The position numbers and the translations under genes are program-made. Of a stretch of 64,000 nt of DNA, positions 1 through 8,000 are shown piece after piece. Source of the DNA: SXOA01 sp046153945 (GTDB lineage: Bacteria; Planctomycetota; Planctomycetia; Pirellulales; Pirellulaceae); NCBI GenBank assembly GCA_046153945.1, contig JBJXFF010000024.1:13437-77436 (forward strand), read 5' to 3'. The notes under the pieces were generated by a model. It made no database searches and was not told where the DNA came from. It worked only from the letters and a program-made list of their open reading frames with translations. Positions within the stretch are counted from its first letter, which is position 1. Each line of letters begins with the position of its first letter.

Positions 1-756
1 ATGCGAGAGACGCACGTCAAGCAACTGGAGTTCCCCGCCCCCGCATCGGAAGCGCCTGGCGAACCAAAGAAGGAACGTGAAAAAGTCTTCATCTCCCCCG
101 ACCCGCACGTCGAACTGCTGCCGACGATGTATCTCCGCCGGGCTCTGTCCTATCGCTTCGTGCGGGAAGTCCTGTGGGAAACCTTCGGACACCAGAACAT
201 TGGCCAGATGCATCGTCTCACCGCCACCGGCCCGGTGGAAATGACACTCGCCAGCGAGCTCGACCTGATGGAACGGCTCTTCATCGGGGCGTACATCGTC
301 GCCTGCCGCGAAATCGGAATGAAAGAAGAAGTGCCGGAAGAGTTTGCCGGAATCCCCGCGGACGATTACGCCAAAATCTTCCTCCGCTGGGTCGCCTCCC
401 TCTCCTCCGACCCCGACCTCTCTCCCGACACCCGCATGATGGTCCCCGTCTTCTTCGACCAGCAGCGGCAGAAGACCAAAGTCTGGGTGATGCTCGGTTG
501 GGAACAAGCCAACTGCACCCTCGGCTACGTGCAACATCCCGGCATTGCCATCACCGGCCCCGACGGCAAACCGGCGGAGTTTGGCAAGCCGGGCGGCGAA
601 GAAACTCCCGAGATTCACTTCCACGGCACCCACCGCCACCTCGCCACCCCCGTCTTCGCCGAGGTCTACGTTACCAAACTCCTCAACCGCACCGAATTCC
701 GCCGCCACTGCGAGACCTACCAAACCAAAGCGGCCATCCTGGCGAATTTGGAGTAA
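1..756 (+). CDS. C-terminal part of a lipoprotein-like protein, cut by the window start
   Basis: The reading frame is open from base 1 and ends at TAA 754-756. Its 251 residues align almost end to end with the last ~250 residues of the next gene: both share RETH, then the block KV[FY]ISPDPH.ELLPTMYLRRA, and the same C-terminus ending AAILANLE. The ATG at base 1 matches an internal Met of that paralogue, so it is probably not the real start and the gene continues upstream of the window. No catalytic motif is recognised. By analogy with the complete copy it is probably a secreted lipoprotein of a planctomycete-specific family. The last ~95 bases are nearly identical in both genes, which indicates recent tandem duplication. 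Confidence 0.8.
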   Translation: MRETHVKQLEFPAPASEAPGEPKKEREKVFISPDPHVELLPTMYLRRALSYRFVREVLWETFGHQNIGQMHRLTATGPVEMTLASELDLMERLFIGAYIVACREIGMKEEVPEEFAGIPADDYAKIFLRWVASLSSDPDLSPDTRMMVPVFFDQQRQKTKVWVMLGWEQANCTLGYVQHPGIAITGPDGKPAEFGKPGGEETPEIHFHGTHRHLATPVFAEVYVTKLLNRTEFRRHCETYQTKAAILANLE

Positions 757-801
757 ATGCTAATCGTCACACACCTCCATACTCTTACGCGTACTCTTGC
801 C

Positions 802-2919
802 ATGCGCACCAATCTTAGCGCGACACTTGCCTTGTTCGCACTCCTCTGGGTTCTTTCCGGATGTGGCGGATCCCCGACCGTGACGGTGCCACAGAAGGAG
901 CGCGAAAATGAGGAGGAGGTCGTCAAGGAACCCCTTTCGCCTCCACCGCCGAAGGAGTTCCTGGCGAAAATCGCCGCTCCGCTGATTCGTCCGGTCATCA
1001 AGACGGAGCGGGGCTATACGGTGGAACTGGATTTGTCGAAGCAGATACTGAGCATTGAATCCCCAAAAAAAATCATCTGGGGTTCCGAAGAGATTGATGT
1101 GCCGCAAACGGTAAAAGTGATCACCGAAGGAGCATCCCTGGAAGAAAACTCTCAAGTGTTGGCTCGGCTCAAGATAGGGCGAATTCTCTACGCGAGTAAA
1201 GAACGCGGAGATTGGGTGCTCACCCAGATTGTTGACGGTGACAAGTCCCTGAAAGGCTGGGTGCAGAAGAAGCACTTGAAGTCCGTCGCGGAAGACTATC
1301 CCCCCGATAAGTCCCTCGCCCGCCAAGGAAGCAACTTTGCTTCCGCCGCCATGCTGATCCAAAAGGGAAAGCAGTTTGATGACGGCCTTTACGCTGCCAC
1401 CGAACTCGCGATGCAAAACGGCCTCGGCTCCGTCGCCGGGAAAAAAGACTGGCTGCCGCGACTGGCGGCGGCGGTAGACGCCCGCGAAGGGGGCGTGCCG
1501 CAGGCGCAGCTTTTTGCCGCGGCTCGGCTCGGCGGTAATAAGGCTCCGCCGCCGGCGGCCATCGCCACAGAAGTCGAAGGACAAATCAAGGAATTCATGG
1601 CCGACGACACACGGAGCAAGCCCCTTGGTTTCTACCCGTGGTCCCAGGAACTCAAAAGCATCTTTCGCCAGGACCGGATGCTGCAAACATCGCTGGACCC
1701 TCAAGACTGCACTCCGGGCATCATCGCCATTGCCAAAGCGCTAGCCGCCGATGCCGAGGCCCGCAAAAGTTATGAGCAGACCTTGCGCGTCAACGAGAGA
1801 CTGACGAACAGGCTGACGGGGTCGGGATACCGTTATCTCCTCGCTCAAATCGACGCCGGCAAACCGCCCAAGCTCGCCCCTGTCGCCGGAGTCAGCTTTT
1901 TCCCCTCCTCCCGCAGTCATGAGAGCGACCTCATCATGAGGCTCTACGGCAACAGCCCCGTCCCCGAAGGTTTCGACCTGATGACCAAAGTCATCGCCCA
2001 CCTCAAAAGCGGCAATCTCTCGTTCCAGCCGCAATCCGACTCGGGCTGGTACGACCATCAACTCTGGTCGCTCGAACCACTGGTCCGTTTCGATGCCGCG
2101 CCGGAAGCAAAACAACTGCAGCCCAACGACGCTTATCGCCAGCACCTGGAAGAACTGTTCAAGGGAACCTATGCCCTGATGCGGGAAACGCACATCATCC
2201 AAGCCGAAACTAAGAAGACTGAGGAGGCCAGAGAGCCGGAGGAAAAAGTCCGCGAAAAGGTCTACATCTCCCCCGATCCGCACCTCGAGTTGCTGCCGAC
2301 GATGTATCTCCGCCGAGCCCAATCCTATCGCTTCGTGCGGGAAGTGCTGGAAGAGACCTTCGGTAAAGAGAACATCAAAGAACTGCATCGCCTGACCGCG
2401 ACTGGCCCGGTGGACATGAACCTGGCGGACGAACTCGACCAAATGGAGCGGCTCTTCAGCGGAGCCTACATCGTTGCCTGCCGTGAGATCGGCTTGAAGG
2501 AGGAATTGCCGGAAGGGCTCGGTGCCGGCCAATCCGCCGACGATCAGGCCAAGACGTTCCTCCGCTGGGTCGCCTCCCTTTCCTCCGACCCTGACCTCGC
2601 CCCCGACAGCCGCATGATGGTCCCCGTTTTCTTTGATCAGGAGCGGCAGAAGACGAAAGTCTGGGTGATGCTCGGCTGGGAACAGGCCAATTGCTCGTTC
2701 GGATACGTCCAGGAACCAGGGGTCAAAATCACCAGCCCCGACGGCAAACCGGTCGCTGGTGACGACGCCCCCGAAGTCTACTTCTCCGGCACCCACCGCT
2801 CGCTCGCCAACCCCGTCTTCGCCGAGGTCTACGTCACCAAACTCCTGAACCGCACCGAATTCCGCCGCCACTGCGATACCTACCAAACCAATGCAGCCAT
2901 CCTGGCGAATTTGGAGTAA
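802..2919 (+). CDS. Predicted lipoprotein with SH3-like segment, tandem paralogue
   Basis: The protein has 705 residues from the ATG at 802. This start puts a short basic N-terminus before a hydrophobic stretch and an LSGC lipobox, so it fits a type II signal peptide; the frame is open back to 757, but those residues look like repeat remnant. Residues ~90-160 (KVITEGASLEENSQVL to GWVQKKHLKSV) resemble a bacterial SH3-type segment. The C-terminal ~250 residues are shared with the truncated gene upstream. No enzyme motif is visible. The protein is probably anchored in a membrane facing the periplasm. Function is unknown; peptidoglycan or protein binding through the SH3-like part is only an inference. 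Confidence 0.8.
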   Translation: MRTNLSATLALFALLWVLSGCGGSPTVTVPQKERENEEEVVKEPLSPPPPKEFLAKIAAPLIRPVIKTERGYTVELDLSKQILSIESPKKIIWGSEEIDVPQTVKVITEGASLEENSQVLARLKIGRILYASKERGDWVLTQIVDGDKSLKGWVQKKHLKSVAEDYPPDKSLARQGSNFASAAMLIQKGKQFDDGLYAATELAMQNGLGSVAGKKDWLPRLAAAVDAREGGVPQAQLFAAARLGGNKAPPPAAIATEVEGQIKEFMADDTRSKPLGFYPWSQELKSIFRQDRMLQTSLDPQDCTPGIIAIAKALAADAEARKSYEQTLRVNERLTNRLTGSGYRYLLAQIDAGKPPKLAPVAGVSFFPSSRSHESDLIMRLYGNSPVPEGFDLMTKVIAHLKSGNLSFQPQSDSGWYDHQLWSLEPLVRFDAAPEAKQLQPNDAYRQHLEELFKGTYALMRETHIIQAETKKTEEAREPEEKVREKVYISPDPHLELLPTMYLRRAQSYRFVREVLEETFGKENIKELHRLTATGPVDMNLADELDQMERLFSGAYIVACREIGLKEELPEGLGAGQSADDQAKTFLRWVASLSSDPDLAPDSRMMVPVFFDQERQKTKVWVMLGWEQANCSFGYVQEPGVKITSPDGKPVAGDDAPEVYFSGTHRSLANPVFAEVYVTKLLNRTEFRRHCDTYQTNAAILANLE

Positions 2920-2940
2920 ATACTGTCCCGATTCTCCTGT

Positions 2941-3034
2941 CCTACTCGTACTCATACTCCTGCTCTTACTCGTCTTCTCTCCTGAACGCCGGAAGAAGCA
3001 GAGGCGTACGAGCAGGAGCATGAGTACGAGTAGG
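2941..3034. repeat. Imperfect inverted repeat of a TACTCGTACTC-type low-complexity element
   Basis: The left arm 2941-2973 (CCTACTCGTACTCATACTCC and on) pairs with the right arm 3008-3034 (ACGAGCAGGAGCATGAGTAC and on) with few mismatches and a ~35-base loop. A related single-arm remnant (ACTCTTACGCGTACTCTTGC) lies at ~780-800 between the first two genes. It could act as a bidirectional terminator, but no T-tract follows. Confidence 0.7.
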
Positions 3035-3039
3035 AATTC

Positions 3040-3080
3040 CTGATCCCTGTCTCCTGCCCCCTGACTCCTGTCCCCTTCCC
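3040..3080. repeat. Dispersed CTCCTGTCCCCTG-type repeat, copy 1
   Basis: This is a run of CTGTCTCCTGCCCCCTGACTCCTGTCCCC units ending three bases before the GTPase start codon. Related copies occur at 11685-11716, 15928-15955, 25025-25068 and 50461-50486, three of them inside coding sequence. Confidence 0.7.
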
Positions 3081-3083
3081 CCA

Positions 3084-4085
3084 ATGCCCGCCAACCTCAC
3101 CCCTCAATACCACAAAGCCGAGCAGGAGTTCCGCCGGGCTCAAACGCCGGAGGACGAGCTCCGCTGCCTGGAGCTGATGCTGCGGGAGATTCCCAAGCAC
3201 AAGGGGACCGACAAGCTGCAGGCGGAGCTGAAGGCCAAGATCAGCAAGGCGAAGCAGGAGGTCGAGGTCGCCAAAAAGTCCGCCAAAAAATCGTACGGGG
3301 GCGTCAAAATTCCACGGCAGGGGGCGGGCCGCGTCGTCCTTCTCGGCGGCCCTAACGCGGGCAAAAGCCAGCTCCTCAAAAGCGTCACCCGGGCCACGCC
3401 GGAAGTCGCCCCCTACCCCTTCACCACCCGCGAGCCGCAGCCGGGGATGATGCCCTGGGAGGACGTGATGGTGCAGCTCATCGACACTCCCCCCATCACG
3501 GCCGACGTCTTCGACACCAGCACCCTCGGCCTCATCCGCGGCAGCGACCTGGCCCTGCTGCTGGTGGACCTGGGGGCCGACGAGGGGATCGACGATCTCC
3601 AGGCCCTCCTCGGCCAACTCCAAGGGGGCAAAACGCGGCTGGGGAAGGAGTCGTACCTGGACGAAGAGGACATCGGCCTCTCGTTCACGCAAACCTTCCT
3701 CGTCCTCAATAAAATCGACCTCCCCGAAGCCGCCGGCCGCATCGAGCTGCTGAAAGAATTCTGCCCGACGGACTTTCAGGAGTTTCGCATCTCCGCGGAG
3801 CACAGCACCGGCCTCCCCGAGCTTCGCCAGGCCATGTTCACCGCCCTGGACGTCGTCCGGGTCTACACCAAATCTCCCACCAAAAAAGAAGCCGACTACG
3901 ACAAGCCCTACACCCTCCGCCGGGGCGGCACCCTCCTTGACGTCGCCGAGCTCATCCACCGCGACCTCGCGGAAAGCTTCAAATACGCCCGCGTCTGGGG
4001 CTCCGCCATCATCACCCCCGGCACCCAAATGAAAGGGGACTACGTGATCCACGACAAGGACGTGGTGGAGATCCATGCGGAGTGA
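3084..4085 (+). CDS. DRG/Obg-family GTPase with C-terminal TGS domain
   Basis: The protein has 333 residues. A charged helical N-terminus (1-70) is followed by a G domain: G1 GGPNAGKSQLL (~residues 93-103), a Thr-rich switch I (YPFTTREPQPGMM), G3 as IDTPPI (DTPP in place of DxxG), and G4 NKID near residue 210. The last ~70 residues (YTLRRGGTLLDVAELIHRDL to VIHDKDVVEIHAE) form a TGS domain typical of DRG GTPases. Such proteins bind GTP and associate with ribosomes or RNA. The altered G3 motif also occurs in some DRG-like bacterial proteins and may lower GTPase activity. It stands alone and converges with the RT gene 35 bases downstream. Confidence 0.88.
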   Translation: MPANLTPQYHKAEQEFRRAQTPEDELRCLELMLREIPKHKGTDKLQAELKAKISKAKQEVEVAKKSAKKSYGGVKIPRQGAGRVVLLGGPNAGKSQLLKSVTRATPEVAPYPFTTREPQPGMMPWEDVMVQLIDTPPITADVFDTSTLGLIRGSDLALLLVDLGADEGIDDLQALLGQLQGGKTRLGKESYLDEEDIGLSFTQTFLVLNKIDLPEAAGRIELLKEFCPTDFQEFRISAEHSTGLPELRQAMFTALDVVRVYTKSPTKKEADYDKPYTLRRGGTLLDVAELIHRDLAESFKYARVWGSAIITPGTQMKGDYVIHDKDVVEIHAE

Positions 4086-4120
4086 CCGCGCTGGAGTCCC
4101 GCCTTCAGGCGGTCCCCTTC

Positions 4121-4996
4121 CTAGCTGAAGTAGTCACCACCCAGACCTAGTCCGGAAAGGAACAGATCTTCGTCGTTGTTGAAGCGTTCCTGCATGATCG
4201 TCCGAATTTCGTCGGTTTTCCACGGCTTTAAAAGGCAGGAAAGCTCCAGCAGATATGCAGGAACACTCCTGTTCAATTCCACCGTCTCGCCATTAAGAAC
4301 CCTCAGGTATTGTTGGTTGGCTTGCTTCTCTACGCCGTCGATCCAGGGCGACGGAATCTTCGTAACCCCGTACGCGGCAAGTGTCGCAGCACTGTCGCGA
4401 GTTCCGAATTCCGCCTTGGTTGACCAATCGATCGCGAGGTCGCCACCCCGCTCGGTCCACATCTGGGCGAACGCGCTAACTGCCGGCCCAGGTCTTCGAA
4501 GTAAAGGTGTTCCATTTCCGGTCGAGAGGGCCGTTAGCACCACTCGCAATTCATTGAGCTCGATTGCATTCGGCAGTAGCTCGAGTAAGCGCTGATACTC
4601 GGTGTATGGCATCAAGTACAGTAATCGATTGAAGAGAAATCGGCAGTGCTGAAGGTCCCATCGTCGACTCATGCCTTCGTTAGCGAGCCCCTGATTGCTA
4701 AACGCCTCCGCCTTACGAAGAAACTCAAGTCGAATCGCCAACGCACTTTCCAGCAGAGTCGTCGCGGACTCCTTCTTGATTATTAACCGAATAACGGTGT
4801 CGGCAGCTCGCCAAAGCATCCCTACGAACCTTTGGAATCGCCCATACCTGGCGACGCCACGTAAACGGGAAAACGGTATTGAAAAACCGTTTTCCTGAAA
4901 TCGTCGATGTAATTCATCAAACTGGGAGGGATACTGGAGAAGAAAGATTTGGAGGCGATGTAGAAGACTTGCGAACCCATCCCGCAATGAAGCCAT
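4121..4996 (-). CDS. C-terminal part of the reverse transcriptase (thumb and beyond), in the shifted frame
   Basis: This 291-residue frame opens with an ATG inside the six-A run where the upstream RT frame would need a one-base shift. Joined to residues 1-287 of the RT it gives a continuous ~578-residue protein: ...ISQRK then MASLRDGFASLLHRL. The helical, Leu/Arg-rich content (FHRRFQENGF, RFLFNRLLYLM) is compatible with an RT thumb plus an alpha-helical C-terminal extension, as seen in Abi/DRT-type RTs. As a separate gene it has a poor ribosome site: GGAAGGAG lies about 17-19 bases upstream. It may be made by frameshifting, by coupled reinitiation, or not at all if the gene is broken. No recognised catalytic motif. 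Confidence 0.6.
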   Translation of the reverse strand: MASLRDGFASLLHRLQIFLLQYPSQFDELHRRFQENGFSIPFSRLRGVARYGRFQRFVGMLWRAADTVIRLIIKKESATTLLESALAIRLEFLRKAEAFSNQGLANEGMSRRWDLQHCRFLFNRLLYLMPYTEYQRLLELLPNAIELNELRVVLTALSTGNGTPLLRRPGPAVSAFAQMWTERGGDLAIDWSTKAEFGTRDSAATLAAYGVTKIPSPWIDGVEKQANQQYLRVLNGETVELNRSVPAYLLELSCLLKPWKTDEIRTIMQERFNNDEDLFLSGLGLGGDYFS

Positions 4997-5858
4997 TTTT
5001 TCGTTGGCTGATTCGCTCCTTCCAAATTGACGCGGAAACGCGGTCTGTTTTGGTTTCGTTCAAGTTAAGACCCTCGGCTCCAACAAGCGTCCTAAATCTG
5101 CTCATCGCGGACTCTTCCTCGGTCCTGGGGACCACGATTACGACATCGTCAACGTATCGAAAATACCGGCCTGGAAATACTTGCGACATTTGGAAGTCCA
5201 CGTTTTCCAAAGCTAAGTTTCCGAGTATGTGCGAAAGCGGCGGGCCAATTGGTACACCACTAACACCCGTCGAATGAAGCAGTTGGGCCACAAACACTCC
5301 CGCCGCATTCTTTTCTTCCTTGGTGAGGTCAGTCTTCAAGACATGGCGTACGAAGCGTTCCTCTACACGATCCTTGTTGATAGATGGATAGTACTGCTTC
5401 AGGTCCAGGACAACCGCAACAAGATCCGGGTCGCCTCCCATCGCCTCTGTGACGTCGTGCTCGCGCCGTCGATATCCGTGAATGTAGGGAGCGAATATAT
5501 GGCTCGCTCGGGTGTATCGTGGCCACAGATAGCTGTACACCGCAGTATTGGGCGTGAACTCTCGTTGTCTCGTAAGCAGCGAAATCAGCCAAGTTTCTGC
5601 TAAATGCGTTGTCGGACTTCCAATCACGAATGGACGATACTCAAAACTGCCGGTCGCGTCCTCACTTTTGAGTACGGAATGACGCCAGTATGCTTGGCTA
5701 CGTTGCGTGCTTGCCTTTCGAGCGAGGTAGCCCATAGTCCACTCTTGGCGGATATTCTTTGCGGTCCCTTCTGCAAATAGCCGAAGCCCGAGGTACGACG
5801 GTGCGTGCTGTCTCTGCAGATAGTTTAAGGCTCGCGTTAGAAGGACATTGGCATCCAT
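4917..5858 (-). CDS. Reverse transcriptase, unknown (UG/Abi-like) group, N-terminal and catalytic part
   Basis: The palm motifs of an RT are clear: motif A LDLKQYYPSI (Asp152), the fingers/palm motif GVPIGPPLSHILGNLAL (201-217), motif C RYVDDVVIVV with YVDD at 235-238, and NLNETKTD (265-272). The central PIGPxxS motif resembles Abi/unknown-group RTs rather than retrons, group II introns (QGxxxSP) or DGR RTs (xxxSQ). After R286-K287 this frame runs 26 more codons to a stop, while the rest of the protein is in another frame (4121-4996); the change point is a run of six A on the coding strand at 4996-5001. The start ATG lies one base after the stop of the methyltransferase-like gene (TGAAATG), so the two are translationally coupled. 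The region is lower in GC than its neighbours. Confidence 0.85.
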   Translation of the reverse strand: MDANVLLTRALNYLQRQHAPSYLGLRLFAEGTAKNIRQEWTMGYLARKASTQRSQAYWRHSVLKSEDATGSFEYRPFVIGSPTTHLAETWLISLLTRQREFTPNTAVYSYLWPRYTRASHIFAPYIHGYRRREHDVTEAMGGDPDLVAVVLDLKQYYPSINKDRVEERFVRHVLKTDLTKEEKNAAGVFVAQLLHSTGVSGVPIGPPLSHILGNLALENVDFQMSQVFPGRYFRYVDDVVIVVPRTEEESAMSRFRTLVGAEGLNLNETKTDRVSASIWKERISQRKNGFIAGWVRKSSTSPPNLSSPVSLPV

Positions 5859-5859
5859 T

Positions 5860-6768
5860 TCAGGAACCGCCTTCGAATCGCTCGAAACGATGAACTGTCA
5901 CCTTTCCCGGCAATTCCTTTCCCTGAATAGGCTGCCACCATGTGAACTTGCACTGAGGGTTCGGTGGTGAATTCTGTGGCTGACGAAGCCAAGGAGCCTT
6001 CGAGAACATGCCGAAAAGGCGCTCGAAAAGTGTTGTTTTGACAGCCGGTTCCAACCAAAGAACAGTGCTCGGTCGATTGGAAATTCGTTCGGTAATGTGG
6101 ACGAACGAGCGTTCAAGTGCTTCGAAGAGTGAGTTTGCCACACCGCTGAGGTTTCCTATCAGGACAAAGTACTCGTTTGCGTCGGGATGGATAGAGAACC
6201 AAGCATCGCAAAGTCCAGATGTTTGGTTGGCTCGTGCCGCATCCCAAGGATAAGTGGAGAGTTCGACAAAGATACCGGCCGCGCTCAGGTGTGGCTCGAT
6301 GCGCCGTACAAGCGATGAGTAAATATCGAGAGCGGTTGGCGAGATGTCTGCCGCGACGACGCCGACAGTTAGCGGAAGGCAAGGAATCTGTTTTTGCTCT
6401 CGTGCCGACGATATCACAGACAACAGCGACAAGAGAGATGCCCCCGCCCCGCACGGTGCGTCAAGAACTGCAATCTTGTGGCTGGAAAATGATTGCAGAA
6501 TCTGTGCTGGCAATGACGCGAAGCATTGCTTTGGATCGACACACACACAGACAACACGACTTGCAGAATTTGGAAAGCGAAACGAAAAATGAGTTATTGT
6601 CTCCTCAGGAGATGGTCCGCCATGTATTCTCGGGTCACTGCTTCCGGCGATGGCGGATTCCAAGAGATCCCGAGCTACCAGTTCCTCCCGATAGGCATCG
6701 GCCAGTATGGGAGCAAGGCGCAGGGCCTGCGCAGAATGGAACAGTTCAGGACATTGGAGCGTTGGCAT
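5860..6768 (-). CDS. SAM-dependent methyltransferase-like protein, partner of the RT
   Basis: The protein has 302 residues. A class I methyltransferase-like core is visible: motif I VLDAPCGAGASLLSLL (residues ~101-116), motif II VVAADISPTALDIY (~127-140), and a possible motif IV region FVLIGNLSG (~201-209). N-terminal 95 residues and C-terminal 60 residues match no family I know. It would bind SAM; the substrate (nucleic acid, protein or small molecule) cannot be told. It is the first gene of a two-gene operon with the RT, one base separating stop and start. Sampled lines of the gene are about 38-52% GC against ~72% in the nearby GTPase, suggesting transfer. No good Shine-Dalgarno precedes the ATG at 6766-6768. 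Confidence 0.65.
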   Translation of the reverse strand: MPTLQCPELFHSAQALRLAPILADAYREELVARDLLESAIAGSSDPRIHGGPSPEETITHFSFRFPNSASRVVCVCVDPKQCFASLPAQILQSFSSHKIAVLDAPCGAGASLLSLLSVISSAREQKQIPCLPLTVGVVAADISPTALDIYSSLVRRIEPHLSAAGIFVELSTYPWDAARANQTSGLCDAWFSIHPDANEYFVLIGNLSGVANSLFEALERSFVHITERISNRPSTVLWLEPAVKTTLFERLFGMFSKAPWLRQPQNSPPNPQCKFTWWQPIQGKELPGKVTVHRFERFEGGS

Positions 6769-6974
6769 GTGTGAGGAGCCATTTTTCTTTCGTCACCAAG
6801 TGAGATTACTGGGATAAACTAGCACACTGATTATCTCGCTGATACTGCAGGCGCTAGCCGACTCAGCAGGGACTGCTTTCACCACGTAAGAGTTCACCAG
6901 AATTCTCGTGGATCCTTTTGGAGCCGCTATCGGCAGACTCTTCGCAAGTCACTTGTCCTGGAACTCTGGTTTGC

Positions 6975-7197
6975 ACCCCAACGGGGTTTCCTAACAAAGC
7001 CCAGGGTCGCACGCTCCGTGCGCACCCTGGGATAGGCGGAATCTGCATCGTTTCTGAACCCCAACGGGGTTACCTAGGATGAGTTATGCCCATTGGTAAC
7101 CCCTTCGGGCTTCAGGTCCCCTCGTCGCCCTGTTACCCAGGGTGCGCTCGCAGACTCGCGACCCTGGGCTCTGCTGGGTAACCCCGTTGGGGTTCGG
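6975..7197. repeat. Large composite inverted repeat of nested palindromes (CCCCAACGGGGTT and CCCAGGGTCGC types)
   Basis: Left arm: CCCCAACGGGGTT at 6976-6988 and the palindrome 7000-7031 (CCCAGGGTCGC...GCGCACCCTGGG). Right arm: the mirror-image palindrome 7135-7170 (CCCAGGGTGCGC...GCGACCCTGGGC) and AACCCCGTTGGGGTT at ~7180-7194. A further CCCCAACGGGGTTACC lies at ~7059-7074 and a GGTAACCCCTTCGGG at 7095-7109. The whole block is an inverted repeat of smaller palindromes. It fills the middle of the 6769-7516 stretch that otherwise holds no supported gene. Confidence 0.75.
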
Positions 7198-7305
7198 ACG
7201 CCGCTCGCGGCCGGCAACATCGGGAATGAAGAGTTTTGGGGCGTTCGTTCTGGTTCCCATACATCGTTCCATCGGGGCCAGCCCGAATGGTGACGATGGC
7301 TGACT

Positions 7306-7454
7306 GACACCAGCCTGACGCGCCAGTGAAGGAAGGCTTCGCCAGCAGAACAATGGCACTTTTGCTCGTGCTCCCCATGACGGACGGCATTTACGAGACA
7401 ACCGCCGTCACGCATCACTCTCGCTTTCCTTCGCTCGGGCGTCAGGCTGGTGTC
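7306..7454. repeat. Diverged inverted repeat, GACACCAGCCTGA...GAAGGAA family
   Basis: Left arm 7306-7336 (GACACCAGCCTGACGCGCCA and on) and right arm 7424-7454 (ending CAGGCTGGTGTC) are inverted, diverged copies of the arms of the perfect repeat at 46821-46904. The ~87 bases between the arms hold no gene. Confidence 0.65.
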
Positions 7455-7516
7455 GTATGGGTGGAGGGGAGCGAAAGCTGGTAGAATTTCGCGTCAAGCC
7501 AATACAGGAGATTCTG

Positions 7517-7939
7517 ATGCGCCCGCTCCATCCTCGCACTTTTCTTTGGTTGGCCACACTACTTGCGAGCGTTTGCCTCGGGTGCGGCGGTTCTACGCGG
7601 CCTCTGCCCCCCACGCTTACCGATGCCCAGATCACGGAAAGGCTGGTCGGCAAGTGGCAGGAGACAGGGGACGCGGGTGGGTTGGTAAGTAACGAATTCA
7701 CCAAGGAGGGCAAATATCGGAGCGAGGGGGTCGAGAAGCGGCCGCACGGGGAGACGAAGTTTGTCATCACCGCCAGTTGGAAGGTTGCCGGCGGGATGCT
7801 CACCTACACCATCGAGTCCAGCAAGCCGGCATTTTTCAAACCGGGGGAGACGCTTGAGGAAAAGGTGCTCTCTATCGACGGCCGGGAGTTCAAGTATCGC
7901 GACGTCAACGGCAAAGTGCAAACGATGGAGCGGCAATAA
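7517..7939 (+). CDS. Small predicted lipoprotein
   Basis: The protein has 140 residues from ATG 7517, preceded at a good distance by CAGGAG (7505-7510). MRPLHPRTFLWLATLLASVC is a signal peptide running into the lipobox CLGCGG. The mature part reads ITERLVGKWQETGDAGG and then alternates short strands (EFTKEGKYRSEG, FVITASWKVAGGMLTYTIESS), a pattern seen in small secreted lipocalin-like proteins described as TIGR03066-type in planctomycetes. No active site is seen. It is followed closely by the methyltransferase gene and may share its transcript. Function unknown. Confidence 0.75.
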   Translation: MRPLHPRTFLWLATLLASVCLGCGGSTRPLPPTLTDAQITERLVGKWQETGDAGGLVSNEFTKEGKYRSEGVEKRPHGETKFVITASWKVAGGMLTYTIESSKPAFFKPGETLEEKVLSIDGREFKYRDVNGKVQTMERQ

Positions 7940-8000
7940 AAGGCAACTGCCACTTAGTTTTCAGACCCAAATTCGCCTGACAAATCGGGGAGATCGGCTG

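Noticed and set aside
1741..3084. Long antisense open frame under the lipoprotein gene (and similar ones at 2952-4076, 40936-42099, 42838-44352, 61612-63735)
   Set aside because: They lie opposite well-supported genes in high-GC DNA, have no recognisable domain and show compositional bias expected of shadow frames.
5860..5863. Separate transcription of RT and methyltransferase-like gene
   Set aside because: Stop and start are one base apart, leaving no room for a promoter; they are treated as one operon.
4121..6768. Group II intron or retron
   Set aside because: No maturase or HNH domain, no intron ends such as GUGYG, and the partner gene is methyltransferase-like; a retron msr-msd could not be recognised upstream.
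6863..7418. Several short open frames in the repeat-rich stretch
   Set aside because: They overlap palindromes, have no Shine-Dalgarno and encode low-complexity mirrored peptides.
4121..7456. Diversity-generating retroelement
   Set aside because: The RT motif is PIGPPLSH rather than the DGR xxxSQ form, and I saw no accessory gene or pair of template/variable repeats; a full repeat search was not possible by eye.
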